Assembly: GCF_009739905.1 (NCBI RefSeq)
Contig: NZ_CP034279.1
Coordinates: 372,001-436,000, forward strand
Reading direction: 5' to 3'
DNA length: 64,000 nt
DNA from: Streptomyces ficellus
Lineage (GTDB): Bacteria; Actinomycetota; Actinomycetes; Streptomycetales; Streptomycetaceae
Shown: in pieces, positions 16,378-24,628 of the stretch
How the letters are laid out: each line of letters begins with the position of its first letter
Position numbering within the stretch: the stretch's first letter is position 1
Notes under the pieces: generated by a model
Database searches by the model: none
Told to the model about the DNA's origin: nothing
The model's input: only the letters and a program-made list of their open reading frames with translations
Made by a program: the position numbers and the translations under genes

Positions 16378-16511
16378 TGACTCCATGCCGTTCGGGCCGT
16401 CCGCCCGCGCCCGCCAACGAATGATCGTCAATGGGCCGCCCTTTCCGGCCACCGCATATCCGAACGCCTTTCGCGGAATTCGGAAGCGCAATGGCACGGC
16501 GACATGAGTGA

Positions 16512-19274
16512 TCATCGGGCGAGCGGGTCGGCGCGGTGGGGCCGGACGGGTCCGGCGGTCCCGCGCGCGGCGAAAGCGCGTACATCGGCGTCCGGGTCCA
16601 CGGTGGCGGTCGCGAGCGCGGCGCGGGCCCGGTCGTCGGCGCGGTGCCGCAGGAGGCTCAGCACCACGGCCTTGCGTACGTCGGCGTTGGCGTCGCCCAG
16701 GGCCTCCGCCAGGACCGGGACGGCGATCTCCGGCTCCGCCGCGCCGAGGGCCGTCGCCGCGCCGGCGCGGGGGCGCCACGCCTCGTCGGAGAGGGCCGTG
16801 ACGGCGGCGTCCGCGAGGACGGGCGGGCAGCCGGCCGAGCCCAGGGCCTCGAACGCGGCGCCGCGCACGAGGCCGTCGGCGTCGTGCGCCAGGACCGCCA
16901 GCGTGTCGAGGACACCGCCCGCCTGCGGTGCCGTCACGGCCACGAGGCCCTTCGCCGTCGCGACACGTACCTCGCGGTCGGCGTCACGGGCGGCCGTGGC
17001 CAGTGCCGCGACCGCGTCGACCGACACCAGCGCGCGGACCGTCTCGACGCGCACCGCCCGGTCGGGGTCGGCCAGGCCGGGCGCGTACAGGGCGGCGTCG
17101 CCCAGGCGCAGGGAACGCAGCACGGTCACCGCCGCGGTGCGGACCGCCGGGTCGGCCGAGGACAGCGCGGTCACCAGGGGGTGCCGCAGCTCCGGTCCGG
17201 GCGGCAGGGTCTCCACCAGTTCGCGCAGCGAGTCCGCCGCGGCGCCCCGCACGCCCGCGTCGTCGTCCGCGAGCGCCCGCGCCAGCGCCGGGCCCGTGCC
17301 CTCGGGCGCGGCCTCCGTCAGGGTGGCGACGGCGGCGCGGCGGACGGCGGGATCGGCGTCGTCGAGGTACGGCGTGAACGCCTCCAGCCGGGGCTGCTCG
17401 TCGGCGAGGGCCACGAGCTCCAGGATCCGCGGGGAGGCAAAGGCGGCGGCGGTGTCCTCGTGGCGTACCGGCGTTGCGGCGACCCGGGAACCGGCCGGCG
17501 CGGCCTGGCGGGAACCGGCGGTCGCCACCTGTTCCAGGGCGACCTCCCCGAGGTGCCGGGACGGTCCTCCGGTGGGTGCGTACTCGTCGACCGGCACCAG
17601 GTACGGCGCGACCGGGCGGGCCGTGAACTCCATCGCCCCGGACGCCGACTTGCGCAGGTCCAGGTGGTGCAGCCAGTCCTCGTCGTCCCTCCGGGGGTGG
17701 TCGGTGCGCTCGTGGTAGAGGCCCCAGCGCGACTCGGTCCTGGCCAGCGACGCGCGGGCGGCCATCTCGGCGCAGTCGCGGATGAAGCGCACCTCGGCGC
17801 AGCGCATCAACTCGTGCGGGGTGGTGGCACCCATGGCGGCGATCTCGGTGCGCATCCGCTCGAAGTGCTCCACCGCGAGCGACAGCCGCGCCCCCGACTT
17901 GGGCGGGGCGACGTAGTCGTTGACGAAGCGGCGCAGCTTGTACTCGACCTGTGGCTGCGGTGGCCCGTCCGGGTGGCGCAGCGGGCGGTAGATCAGCTCG
18001 TGGGCCTCCCGCAGTTGCGCGGTGGGCAGTTCGTCCGCGTGGGTGCGGTACCGGGAGGCGTCCTCGCCGGCCAGGTCCCCGAAGACGAACGCGCCGATCA
18101 TGTAGTTGTGCGGGACGCAGGCCAGGTCGCCGGCCGCGTACAGCCGGGGCACGGTGGTGCGGGCGTGGTCGTCGACCCGCACGCCGGAGGCGGAGTGGCC
18201 GCCGCACAGGCCGATCTCGGAGATGTGCATCTCGATGTCGTGGGTGCGGTAGTCGTGGCCGCGGTTGGCGTGGAAGGTGCCGCGCGTGGGGCGTTCGGTG
18301 GTGTGGAGGATGCCTTCCAGGGCGGCCACCGACTCCTCGGGGAGGTGGCTCAGCTTCAGGTACACCGGGCCGCGGTCGGAGGCGAGTTCGCCGGCGAACT
18401 CGGCCATCATCGCGCCGGACCAGTAGTCCGAGTCGACGAACCTCTCGCCGTGCCGGTTGACCTGGTAGCCGCCGAACGGGTTGGCCACGTAGGCGCAGGC
18501 GGGGCCGTTGTAGTCCTTGATGAGCGGGTTGATCTGGAAGCACTCGATGCCGGTGAGCTCGGCGCCGGCGTGGTACGCCATCGCGTAGCCGTCACCGGCG
18601 TTGGTGGGGTTCTCGTACGTGCCGTACAGGTAGCCCGACGCGGGCAGGCCGAGCCGTCCCGCCGCGCCGGTCGCGAGGATCACCGCCCCGGCCCGTACGG
18701 TGACGAAGGCTCCGGTGCGGGTGTGGAACCCGGCCGCGCCGACCGCCCGGCCGTCGGCGCCGGTGAGGACGCGCACCGGCATGACCCGGTTCTCGATGCG
18801 GATGCGTTCGCGCATCTCGCGACGTCGCAACTGCCGGTAGAGGACCTTCTTGACGTCCTTGCCCTCCGGCATGGGCAGGACGTACGAGCCGGAGCGGTGG
18901 ACCTGGCGGACGGCGTACTCGCCGTGCTCGTCCTTCTCGAACTTCACGCCGTACCGCTCCAGGCGCTGCACCATCGCGAAACCGAGCGTGGCGGTCTGCC
19001 GGACGGTGGACTGGTCGACGACGCCGTCGTTGGCGCGGGTGATCTCGGCGACGTAGTCGTCGGGTTCGGCCCGGCCGGGGACGACGGCGTTGTTGACCCC
19101 GTCCATGCCCATGGCGAGGGCGCCGGAGTGGCGGACGTGCGCCTTCTCCAGGAGCAGGACGTCCGAGCCGTGCTCGGCGGCCGTGAGGGCCGCCATCGTG
19201 CCGGCCGTGCCGCCGCCGATGACGAGGACGTCGCAGGAGAGTTCCTCCGCGTCCGTGAGGGAGGGGATGTGCAT
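16512..19274 (-). CDS. AprA-like FAD flavoprotein fused to HEAT repeats
   Basis: A 920-aa protein. Residues 1 to about 570 form a fumarate reductase/AprA-type flavoprotein: a dinucleotide fold (DVLVIGGGTAGTMAALTAAEHG), an AprA-like SGALAMGMDGVNN segment, and the second FAD region (VPRLYAAGDLACVPHNYM). From about 610 to 915 there are at least eight HEAT/PBS-lyase-type repeats (for example DADVRKAVVLSLLRH). The ferredoxin encoded at the head of the operon is the likely electron partner, as AprB is for AprA, so an oxidoreductase acting on a sulfur compound is a reasonable inference. The HEAT extension is unusual. ATG has GAGAGG upstream and lies 12 bp after the ATPase gene. Confidence 0.82.
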   Translation of the reverse strand: MHIPSLTDAEELSCDVLVIGGGTAGTMAALTAAEHGSDVLLLEKAHVRHSGALAMGMDGVNNAVVPGRAEPDDYVAEITRANDGVVDQSTVRQTATLGFAMVQRLERYGVKFEKDEHGEYAVRQVHRSGSYVLPMPEGKDVKKVLYRQLRRREMRERIRIENRVMPVRVLTGADGRAVGAAGFHTRTGAFVTVRAGAVILATGAAGRLGLPASGYLYGTYENPTNAGDGYAMAYHAGAELTGIECFQINPLIKDYNGPACAYVANPFGGYQVNRHGERFVDSDYWSGAMMAEFAGELASDRGPVYLKLSHLPEESVAALEGILHTTERPTRGTFHANRGHDYRTHDIEMHISEIGLCGGHSASGVRVDDHARTTVPRLYAAGDLACVPHNYMIGAFVFGDLAGEDASRYRTHADELPTAQLREAHELIYRPLRHPDGPPQPQVEYKLRRFVNDYVAPPKSGARLSLAVEHFERMRTEIAAMGATTPHELMRCAEVRFIRDCAEMAARASLARTESRWGLYHERTDHPRRDDEDWLHHLDLRKSASGAMEFTARPVAPYLVPVDEYAPTGGPSRHLGEVALEQVATAGSRQAAPAGSRVAATPVRHEDTAAAFASPRILELVALADEQPRLEAFTPYLDDADPAVRRAAVATLTEAAPEGTGPALARALADDDAGVRGAAADSLRELVETLPPGPELRHPLVTALSSADPAVRTAAVTVLRSLRLGDAALYAPGLADPDRAVRVETVRALVSVDAVAALATAARDADREVRVATAKGLVAVTAPQAGGVLDTLAVLAHDADGLVRGAAFEALGSAGCPPVLADAAVTALSDEAWRPRAGAATALGAAEPEIAVPVLAEALGDANADVRKAVVLSLLRHRADDRARAALATATVDPDADVRAFAARGTAGPVRPHRADPLAR

Positions 19275-19286
19275 GGTGCGTGCCTC

Positions 19287-20075
19287 TCAGGTGCGGAGGG
19301 ATTCGAGGACGGCGCGGCGCAGGGCGCCGGTGGCGGGGTCGCTGCCGCCGTCGCGGTCACGGGGGCGCGGTACGGGCAGGACCCGGCCGGTGCCGAGGAG
19401 CGCCACCCGGTCGCCGAGGTGGATCGCCTCCTCCACGTCGTGGGTGACGAAGACGACGGTCGCCCCGGTGCCGCGCAGGACGTCGGTGAGCAGCCGCTGC
19501 ATCCCGGCGCGGGTCTGGGCGTCCAGGGCGCCGAAGGGCTCGTCCATCAGCACGGCGCGCGGCCGCCCGGCCAGCGCGCGGGCCAGTTGTACGCGCTGGC
19601 GCTGGCCGCCCGAGATCCGGTGCGGGTACGCGCCGGTGTGCGCCGAGAGCCCGACGCGCTCCAGCCAGTCCTCGGCGGCGGCCCGCCGCCCGGCCCTCGG
19701 CACGCCCCGGATCGCCAGGGGCAGTTCGACGTTGCCGCGTACGGTCCGCCAGGGGAGCAGGGCGTCCTCCTGGAACACCAGCGCCCGGTCGGCCCCGGGG
19801 CCGGTGACGGGCCGCTCGTCCACGGTGACGGATCCGCCGAGGGCGGGGAGCAGTCCGGCGAGGGTGCGCAGCAGCGTCGACTTGCCGCACCCGGACGGGC
19901 CGACGACGGTCAGGACCTCCCCCGGTTCGACGTCGAGGTCGATGCCGTCGACGACGGCCGTTCCGGCGTGGCCCAGCACCGCGCCCCGGAGGGCGAGCCG
20001 GGCGCCGTGCGGGGACGAGGCCGTCGCGGTGGCGGTGTCGGTGTCGGTGTCGGTGTCCATGCTCGTCGCGGTCAT
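19287..20075 (-). CDS. ABC transporter ATP-binding protein, SsuB/TauB type
   Basis: A 262-aa ATPase with Walker A GPSGCGKST, signature ISGGQRQRVQLARAL, Walker B AVLMDEPFGALD and an H-loop in VFVTHDVEEA. GALD plus EEAIHLGDRV is typical of nitrate/sulfonate/taurine importers. The N-terminus is a Thr/Asp repeat coded by GGTGTC-type hexamers and probably disordered. The start at 20075 has GAGGAGG and overlaps the permease stop by 4 bp. Confidence 0.9.
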   Translation of the reverse strand: MTATSMDTDTDTDTATATASSPHGARLALRGAVLGHAGTAVVDGIDLDVEPGEVLTVVGPSGCGKSTLLRTLAGLLPALGGSVTVDERPVTGPGADRALVFQEDALLPWRTVRGNVELPLAIRGVPRAGRRAAAEDWLERVGLSAHTGAYPHRISGGQRQRVQLARALAGRPRAVLMDEPFGALDAQTRAGMQRLLTDVLRGTGATVVFVTHDVEEAIHLGDRVALLGTGRVLPVPRPRDRDGGSDPATGALRRAVLESLRT

Positions 20076-20983
20076 GGTGTGTGTCCTCCTCGTACCGGTA
20101 CGGGGGCGGGGACCGTGGGCGCGTCCGGCGCGGGGACGGGCGGTGCCGCCGCTCCGGGGCGTGCCGGTGCCGGGGTCCGCCGGGCCGGACGCCGTACGGA
20201 GGGCGCGGGGCCGCCGGTGGCCGGCCGGGGCAGCCACCGGGTCAGCCGGCGTCCGAGCACCTCCACCGCCGTCGAGGTCAGCCACCCGAGCAGGCCGATG
20301 GTCGCCATGCCGACGAACACACCCGGGTAGTCGACGACCGTGTAGTCCTGCCAGGTGCGGTAGCCGACCCCGTACTCGCCGGAGATCATCTCCGCGGAGA
20401 TCACACAGATCCAGGAGACACCGACGCCGACGGACAGGCCGCCGAAGACGCCCGGCAGCGCTCCGGGCAGGACGACCGACGCGAGGACGCGCCACCGCCC
20501 GCCGCCCATCGTGCGGACCGCTTCCTCCCAGACGGGGGCGAGCGCGCGGACGGCGTGCCGGGTGGAGACCAGGACGGGGAAGAACGCCGCCGTGAAGGTG
20601 ATGAAGACGATGCCCTGCTCGTTGCTCGGGAACAACAGGATCGCCACCGGCACCAGGGCGATCGCCGGGATGGGCCGCAGCACTTCGAGCACCGGCCCGA
20701 CGAGGTCGGCGGCGAGCCGTGAGCGGGCGATCGCCGTGCCGACGGCCAGGCCGGCGACCGCGGCCAGGAGGAACCCGGTGACGACGCGGGTGAGGCTGTG
20801 CCCGAGGTCCTGCCAGTACGCGTCGGTGCCGAGCCGCTGCCCGAGGGCGCGGGCCACGTCCGTCACCGTCGGGAACTGCTCGAACCGCAGCCACACGTTG
20901 ACGTCGTACGCGGTCAGCAGCTGCCACACCACCAGGGCGGCGAGGGGCGACAGCATCCGCAGGACGCGCCGGCGGGCCGTCAT
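20072..20983 (-). CDS. ABC transporter permease, SsuC/TauC type
   Basis: A 303-aa inner-membrane permease with about six transmembrane helices and the EAA-type coupling loop (EEAVRTMGGGRWRVLASVVLPGALPGVFGG). The C-terminal 35 residues are Pro/Ala-rich and cytosolic. The start overlaps the binding-protein stop by ATGA, so translation is coupled. It completes a canonical importer with the neighbouring ATPase and lipoprotein. Confidence 0.9.
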   Translation of the reverse strand: MTARRRVLRMLSPLAALVVWQLLTAYDVNVWLRFEQFPTVTDVARALGQRLGTDAYWQDLGHSLTRVVTGFLLAAVAGLAVGTAIARSRLAADLVGPVLEVLRPIPAIALVPVAILLFPSNEQGIVFITFTAAFFPVLVSTRHAVRALAPVWEEAVRTMGGGRWRVLASVVLPGALPGVFGGLSVGVGVSWICVISAEMISGEYGVGYRTWQDYTVVDYPGVFVGMATIGLLGWLTSTAVEVLGRRLTRWLPRPATGGPAPSVRRPARRTPAPARPGAAAPPVPAPDAPTVPAPVPVRGGHTP

Positions 20984-22338
20984 GACGCGCCCCGCAGCGC
21001 CTGGTCGTACGGGACGGTCCGCGCGCCGGGGTGCCCGGCGGTGTAAGCGTCGGCGGCCGACGCGGTGACGAACGGCAACCGCTTCGTCCCGTCCGCCACC
21101 CACACCGCCTTGTCGGCGAACCACGACGTCCCGGTCGTGGTGTCGGGGACGTACGCGGCGCGCACCGTGTCGCCGGCGGCGGCCACGGCGCCGAGCAGCG
21201 CCGTCGGGGACGCGAACGACCGGGTGGTGCCGTCCTTGAACCACACCTCGGCGCGTGACGTGGGCGCGCCGGCGGCCAGGGCCCTGGGGTAGGCGGGGCC
21301 GTACGCGCGTTTCAGGTACCGGTCGTCGACGAAGGCGTCCACGTCGACGTCGCGCACCAGTCCCGCCGAGGCGAGCACCGGCACGTCCTTCTTCAGGGCG
21401 TCCACCAGGGCGGGCTTGAGGGTCGGGTCGAAGGTGGCGATGCCGTGGGCGCCGTTGTAGAGGTACACCACCTCGGCCGGCAGTCCGGTGGCGCGGGCCA
21501 CCGACTCCGCCGCCGCGACGGGCTCGGCCCGCAGGTGCTCGGTGGCCCGTATCTGCGCCCGCAGGAAGGCCTCCAGCACCGCGGGCCGCTCTTCGGCGAA
21601 GCGCTCGCGCACGGTGACGCCGTGGAAGGTCGGCAGGTTCAGGGCCGCCCCGTCGTACAGGGCCCGCGCGCGGCCCTGGTGGGCGAGCAGTCCGGGCCAG
21701 GCGACGAACTGGGACAGCGCGTCGGCGCTGCCGGACCGGAGGGCCGAAGCGCCCACGGACGGCTGCTGGTTGAGCTTGCGGACGTCCTTCTCCGGGTCGA
21801 TCCCGGCGCGTTCCAGTGCGCGTACGAGCGTCCCGTCGGCGGCCGAGCCCACCGAGGTCGACACCTTCTTGCCGCGCAGGTCGTTCAGGGTGCGCAGCTT
21901 CGAGCCGGGCGCCGTCACGATGGTGTTGAGGCCGCCGCGCGGGTTGTAGCCGGTGACGGAGACCAGCCGGGTCGGCCGGTCGAGCTGTTCGCCGCGGGCG
22001 GCGTTGATCAGGAGGGGGAAGTCCCCCATCGAGCCGATGTCGATCTTGTCGGCGGTCATCTGGGCGGTGATCGGCGCTCCGGTGGCGTAGTCCTGCCACC
22101 GCACCCGGTACGTGGTGCCGTCCTCGGCGCCCCGGGCCTTCAGCTCCTGCTCGAAGTAGCCCAGCTCGCGGAGCAGGGTGCCGGCGGTGACCGTGTTGAT
22201 GGTCTTGGACTGGTAGCCGACGGTGACGGTGACGGTGCCGTCGTCGTCCCCGGCGTTCGCGTCGCCGCCGCATCCGGTGACGAGGGTGGCGGTGAGGGCC
22301 GTGGCGAGGAGGACGGTGGTGGGGATCGCGCGTTTCAT
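20980..22338 (-). CDS. ABC transporter substrate-binding lipoprotein, sulfonate/nitrate type
   Basis: A 452-aa lipoprotein. The lipobox is at LVTGC (Cys about 23). The mature part has the periplasmic type II fold of SsuA/TauA/ThiY proteins (TMTADKIDIGSMGDFPLLIN, LRGKKVSTSVGSAADG). At 452 aa it is longer than typical SsuA proteins of about 320 aa. The ligand is probably an organosulfonate or related anion, judged from the neighbours rather than from binding residues. Confidence 0.85.
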   Translation of the reverse strand: MKRAIPTTVLLATALTATLVTGCGGDANAGDDDGTVTVTVGYQSKTINTVTAGTLLRELGYFEQELKARGAEDGTTYRVRWQDYATGAPITAQMTADKIDIGSMGDFPLLINAARGEQLDRPTRLVSVTGYNPRGGLNTIVTAPGSKLRTLNDLRGKKVSTSVGSAADGTLVRALERAGIDPEKDVRKLNQQPSVGASALRSGSADALSQFVAWPGLLAHQGRARALYDGAALNLPTFHGVTVRERFAEERPAVLEAFLRAQIRATEHLRAEPVAAAESVARATGLPAEVVYLYNGAHGIATFDPTLKPALVDALKKDVPVLASAGLVRDVDVDAFVDDRYLKRAYGPAYPRALAAGAPTSRAEVWFKDGTTRSFASPTALLGAVAAAGDTVRAAYVPDTTTGTSWFADKAVWVADGTKRLPFVTASAADAYTAGHPGARTVPYDQALRGAS

Positions 22339-22353
22339 GGTGGGTCCGGCCTC

Positions 22354-22581
22354 TCAGCGCAGCAGGTAGGGCATGTTGACCTCGACGGCACCGGTGGGGC
22401 ACCGGGCGGCGCACGGGCCGCAGTACCAGCACTCGTCGACGTGCATGTACGCCTTGCCGCTGTCGGGGTTGATCGCGAGCGAGTCGAGCGGGCACATGTC
22501 GACGCACAGGGTGCAGCCGTCGATGCACTTCGACTCGTCGATGGTCACGGGCACGTCGGCACGCTGGGGCGCCAGGGGCAT
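22354..22581 (-). CDS. AprB-like 2[4Fe-4S] ferredoxin
   Basis: A 75-aa ferredoxin with two cluster motifs: CIDGCTLCVDMCP in the first half and CWYCGPCAARCP in the second. Spacing is irregular in the first motif, as in AprB-like proteins. ATG has CTGGAG 8 bp upstream. It is the first structural gene after gntR, separated by 54 bp, and probably passes electrons to or from the flavoprotein at the end of the operon. Confidence 0.88.
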   Translation of the reverse strand: MPLAPQRADVPVTIDESKCIDGCTLCVDMCPLDSLAINPDSGKAYMHVDECWYCGPCAARCPTGAVEVNMPYLLR

Positions 22582-22635
22582 GGCTGTCTCCAGAGGAGGC
22601 GGTGGGAAAGGAGGGAGAGGCGGGAGAGGCGGGGG

Positions 22636-23406
22636 TCAGTGAGAGCGGTGCAGCAGGCCGCTCATGGTGATGCGGTCGCCCCGGAAGCGGATGAACTCCA
22701 GGTCGACGGGCCGGCCGTCACACAGGTGGGTGAGCCGTTCCAGCATCAGCACGGCCGCGCCGCGCGGGGCTTCCAGCACGGCGGCGGAGTGGGCGTCGGC
22801 GTTGACGGCTTCGAGGGTGATGCCGGCCGAACCGAGTGCCTGCCCGGTGAGTCGTTCGATGAGCCGGAACACGTCGTTGTGTTCCAGGTCGCAGTCGAGC
22901 AGCCCGGCCCCGATGTCCATCGGGACGTACGTCAGGTCCAGTGACAGCGGCAGGCCGTTCAGCCGGCGCAGCCGCTCGATGCACAGGACGTCGGAGCGTT
23001 CGGGCAGCTCCAGCCGCCGCGCCACCGGAGCGGGCGCCGGTACCGGCCCCGCCGTCCGTACCTCGTTGGTGACCCGGCCGTGCTCGTGCAGGGTCTCGGC
23101 GAGACCCTGGAGGCGGTCGAGGCCGTGCGGGTACTTCTCGGCCACCAGGACCGTGCCCACGCCCGGCTGCCGCTCGACCAGGCCCTCGGTACGGAGGAGG
23201 TCGAGCGCCTGGCGCACGGTGTTGCGGGACACGCCGAAGTCGGCACCGATCCGGCCCTCCAGGGGCAGGACACCGCCGGGGAACCCGGTGGTGCGCGCCT
23301 GGTGGCGCAGCAGGTCGGCGAGTTGCCGTGCCCGGTCGGCACGCAGCCGTCGCCGACGGGCGGCGGCGACCGGGGCTGCGTGTTCACGGGTGCGTTCGGC
23401 GGGCAT
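22636..23406 (-). CDS. GntR-family (HutC-type) transcriptional regulator
   Basis: A 256-aa regulator. An Arg-rich start precedes a winged helix (about 25-95, VSRNTVRQALDLLRTEGLVERQPGVGT). The C-terminal UTRA ligand domain follows (IERLRRLNGLPLSLDLTYVP to EFIRFRGDRITMSG). HutC-type regulators bind a small effector in UTRA and release DNA. The ATG at 23406 has no strong ribosome site. The gene leads the sulfur operon and diverges from the ATP-grasp gene. A palindrome 34 bp upstream is a candidate operator. Confidence 0.87.
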   Translation of the reverse strand: MPAERTREHAAPVAAARRRRLRADRARQLADLLRHQARTTGFPGGVLPLEGRIGADFGVSRNTVRQALDLLRTEGLVERQPGVGTVLVAEKYPHGLDRLQGLAETLHEHGRVTNEVRTAGPVPAPAPVARRLELPERSDVLCIERLRRLNGLPLSLDLTYVPMDIGAGLLDCDLEHNDVFRLIERLTGQALGSAGITLEAVNADAHSAAVLEAPRGAAVLMLERLTHLCDGRPVDLEFIRFRGDRITMSGLLHRSH

Positions 23407-23439
23407 GGCTGGACCATACCGACGTCGCGCACGCGATGG

Positions 23440-23452
23440 TGTTGCGACAACA
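23440..23452. promoter_or_regulatory. Candidate GntR operator
   Basis: TGTTG-CGA-CAACA is a perfect inverted repeat with a 3-bp centre in the divergent space between gntR and the ATP-grasp gene, 34 bp upstream of the gntR start. Size, symmetry and position fit autoregulation by a GntR dimer. Confidence 0.5.
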
Positions 23453-23551
23453 TTGCGCCACTTCCACCGCCTGGCGCATCCGCTGTGACCTGCACTTTCG
23501 CGGCGGCCACCGCAAGATCTGCCACAAAAGGCGTTTGGTCCGTGAGACGGC

Positions 23552-24391
23552 GTGGTGGCACGCTCGCCGATCGTGAACGAGCACGGAGTCCTCGCCCTGT
23601 CCCCGTGGCGCACCACGACCGGCGGGCTGCTGTCCGGCGCCGCCCTGCGGCGCGGCATGCGGGTCGAGGTGCTCCCCGCCCGCGACGGCTCCGGCGTCGC
23701 CCCGTCGTGGCGTGCCGGGGACGTCCACTACTACGGCGGGCCGAAGTTCGCGGCCGGAGCGGTGGACGACCTGGGGGTCGCGCTGCTGGAGCCGTCCGAC
23801 GGCTGGCTGGCGGAACTGCCCCGCGCGTACACCCTCCGCGACGTCGCCCTGACCACACTCGGCGAGGCCCGGCGGCTGACCCGGCCCGCGTTCGTCAAGC
23901 CGCCGAGCGACAAGAGCTTCCCGGCGGCGGTGTACGCGGACGGCGGCCGGCTCCCGGACGGTGACCCCGGACTGTCCCCGGAAACACCGGTGCTGGTCGG
24001 CGACGTGGTCGACTGGGCGGTGGAGTTCCGCCTGTTCGTCCTGGACGGTGAGGTGCGTACGGGTTCGCAGTACGCCACGTTCGGCCGGCTCGACGCCGCT
24101 CCGCTCGACGGCCACCCTCAGCGGGGGGCCGTCCTGGACTTCGCGGCGCACCTCCTCGACGCGTGCGGGGACACACTGCCCAGCGCGGTGGTCGTGGACG
24201 CCGGTCTGGTGACGGCCACCGGTTCGGGCCCGGGGGGCGAGGGGGGCTGGGCGGTGGTCGAGGCGAACATGGCCTGGTTCAGCACCTGTTACGCCGCCGA
24301 TCCGGACCGTGCCCTGGACGTCGTCCTGCGCTCCGCGGGCCCGCGCTCCCGGCTCGCCGGGCGGGACCGTGCCTTCTGCCGCCGGGCGTGA
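23552..24391 (+). CDS. ATP-grasp domain protein (DUF4343-like)
   Basis: A 279-aa protein of a small ATP-grasp group. Supporting segments are the nucleotide-lysine region RPAFVKPPSDKSFPAAVY (around residue 115), EFRLFVLDGEV (around 155) and the metal-site end VVEANMAWFSTCY. ATP-grasp enzymes form amide or ester bonds through acyl-phosphates. Substrates here are unknown. The GTG at 23552 is used. GTG 23573 is equally possible and neither has a good ribosome site. It is divergent from gntR and may share its control. Confidence 0.65.
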   Translation: MVARSPIVNEHGVLALSPWRTTTGGLLSGAALRRGMRVEVLPARDGSGVAPSWRAGDVHYYGGPKFAAGAVDDLGVALLEPSDGWLAELPRAYTLRDVALTTLGEARRLTRPAFVKPPSDKSFPAAVYADGGRLPDGDPGLSPETPVLVGDVVDWAVEFRLFVLDGEVRTGSQYATFGRLDAAPLDGHPQRGAVLDFAAHLLDACGDTLPSAVVVDAGLVTATGSGPGGEGGWAVVEANMAWFSTCYAADPDRALDVVLRSAGPRSRLAGRDRAFCRRA

Positions 24392-24506
24392 GCGGGATGC
24401 CGAAGGCCCAGTGTGAACGGCACGCTTCGGGCGTGTGGCGGTGGACCCAGCATGTGAGACAGTGCCGCTGCCCGCGTTGACGTGGCCGGTTGTCGCTGCC
24501 AGCCTC

Positions 24507-24605
24507 ATGGACGTGAGCCAGTCAGCGAACTTCTCCGCGCGGCGCCACGTCGACCTGCGACGGCACGCCAGCGCCCTCTGTGCCTCCGGCCTCCGCGTCC
24601 GCTGA
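24507..24605 (+). CDS. Cysteine-containing leader peptide (RRHVDL family)
   Basis: A 32-codon ORF with the conserved Streptomyces leader-peptide motif RRHVDLRRHASALC, with Cys at codon 25. Peptides of this family sit upstream of sulfur-assimilation and sulfonate-uptake genes and are thought to sense cysteinyl-tRNA supply through ribosome stalling. The next gene is an SsuE-like reductase. A long GC palindrome begins 6 bp after the stop. No Shine-Dalgarno is evident. A TTGACG hexamer at 24477-24482 suggests a promoter close to the start and a very short leader. Confidence 0.75.
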   Translation: MDVSQSANFSARRHVDLRRHASALCASGLRVR

Positions 24606-24610
24606 CGCCC

Positions 24611-24628
24611 GCCGGGCGGCCGCCCGGC
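24611..24628 (+). terminator. Candidate attenuator hairpin after the leader peptide
   Basis: GCCGGGCGGCCGCCCGGC is a perfect 18-bp palindrome starting 6 bp after the leader stop codon, followed by a C/T-rich stretch. A ribosome stalled at the Cys codon would be about 30 nt upstream, so it could influence folding of this segment. No U tract follows, so termination may be Rho-dependent or the hairpin may act otherwise. Confidence 0.55.

Noticed and set aside
16536..20330. A 1264-codon open frame on the plus strand across the AprA-like gene
   Set aside because: It is the antisense shadow of GC-biased genes: composition is Gly/Arg/Ala/Val-dominated, there are no domains, and it covers two well-supported minus-strand genes.
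24507..24605. Leader ORF as chance frame
   Set aside because: The chance explanation was rejected because the RRHVDL...SALC motif, the position ahead of a sulfur operon and the following palindrome agree with a known leader-peptide family.
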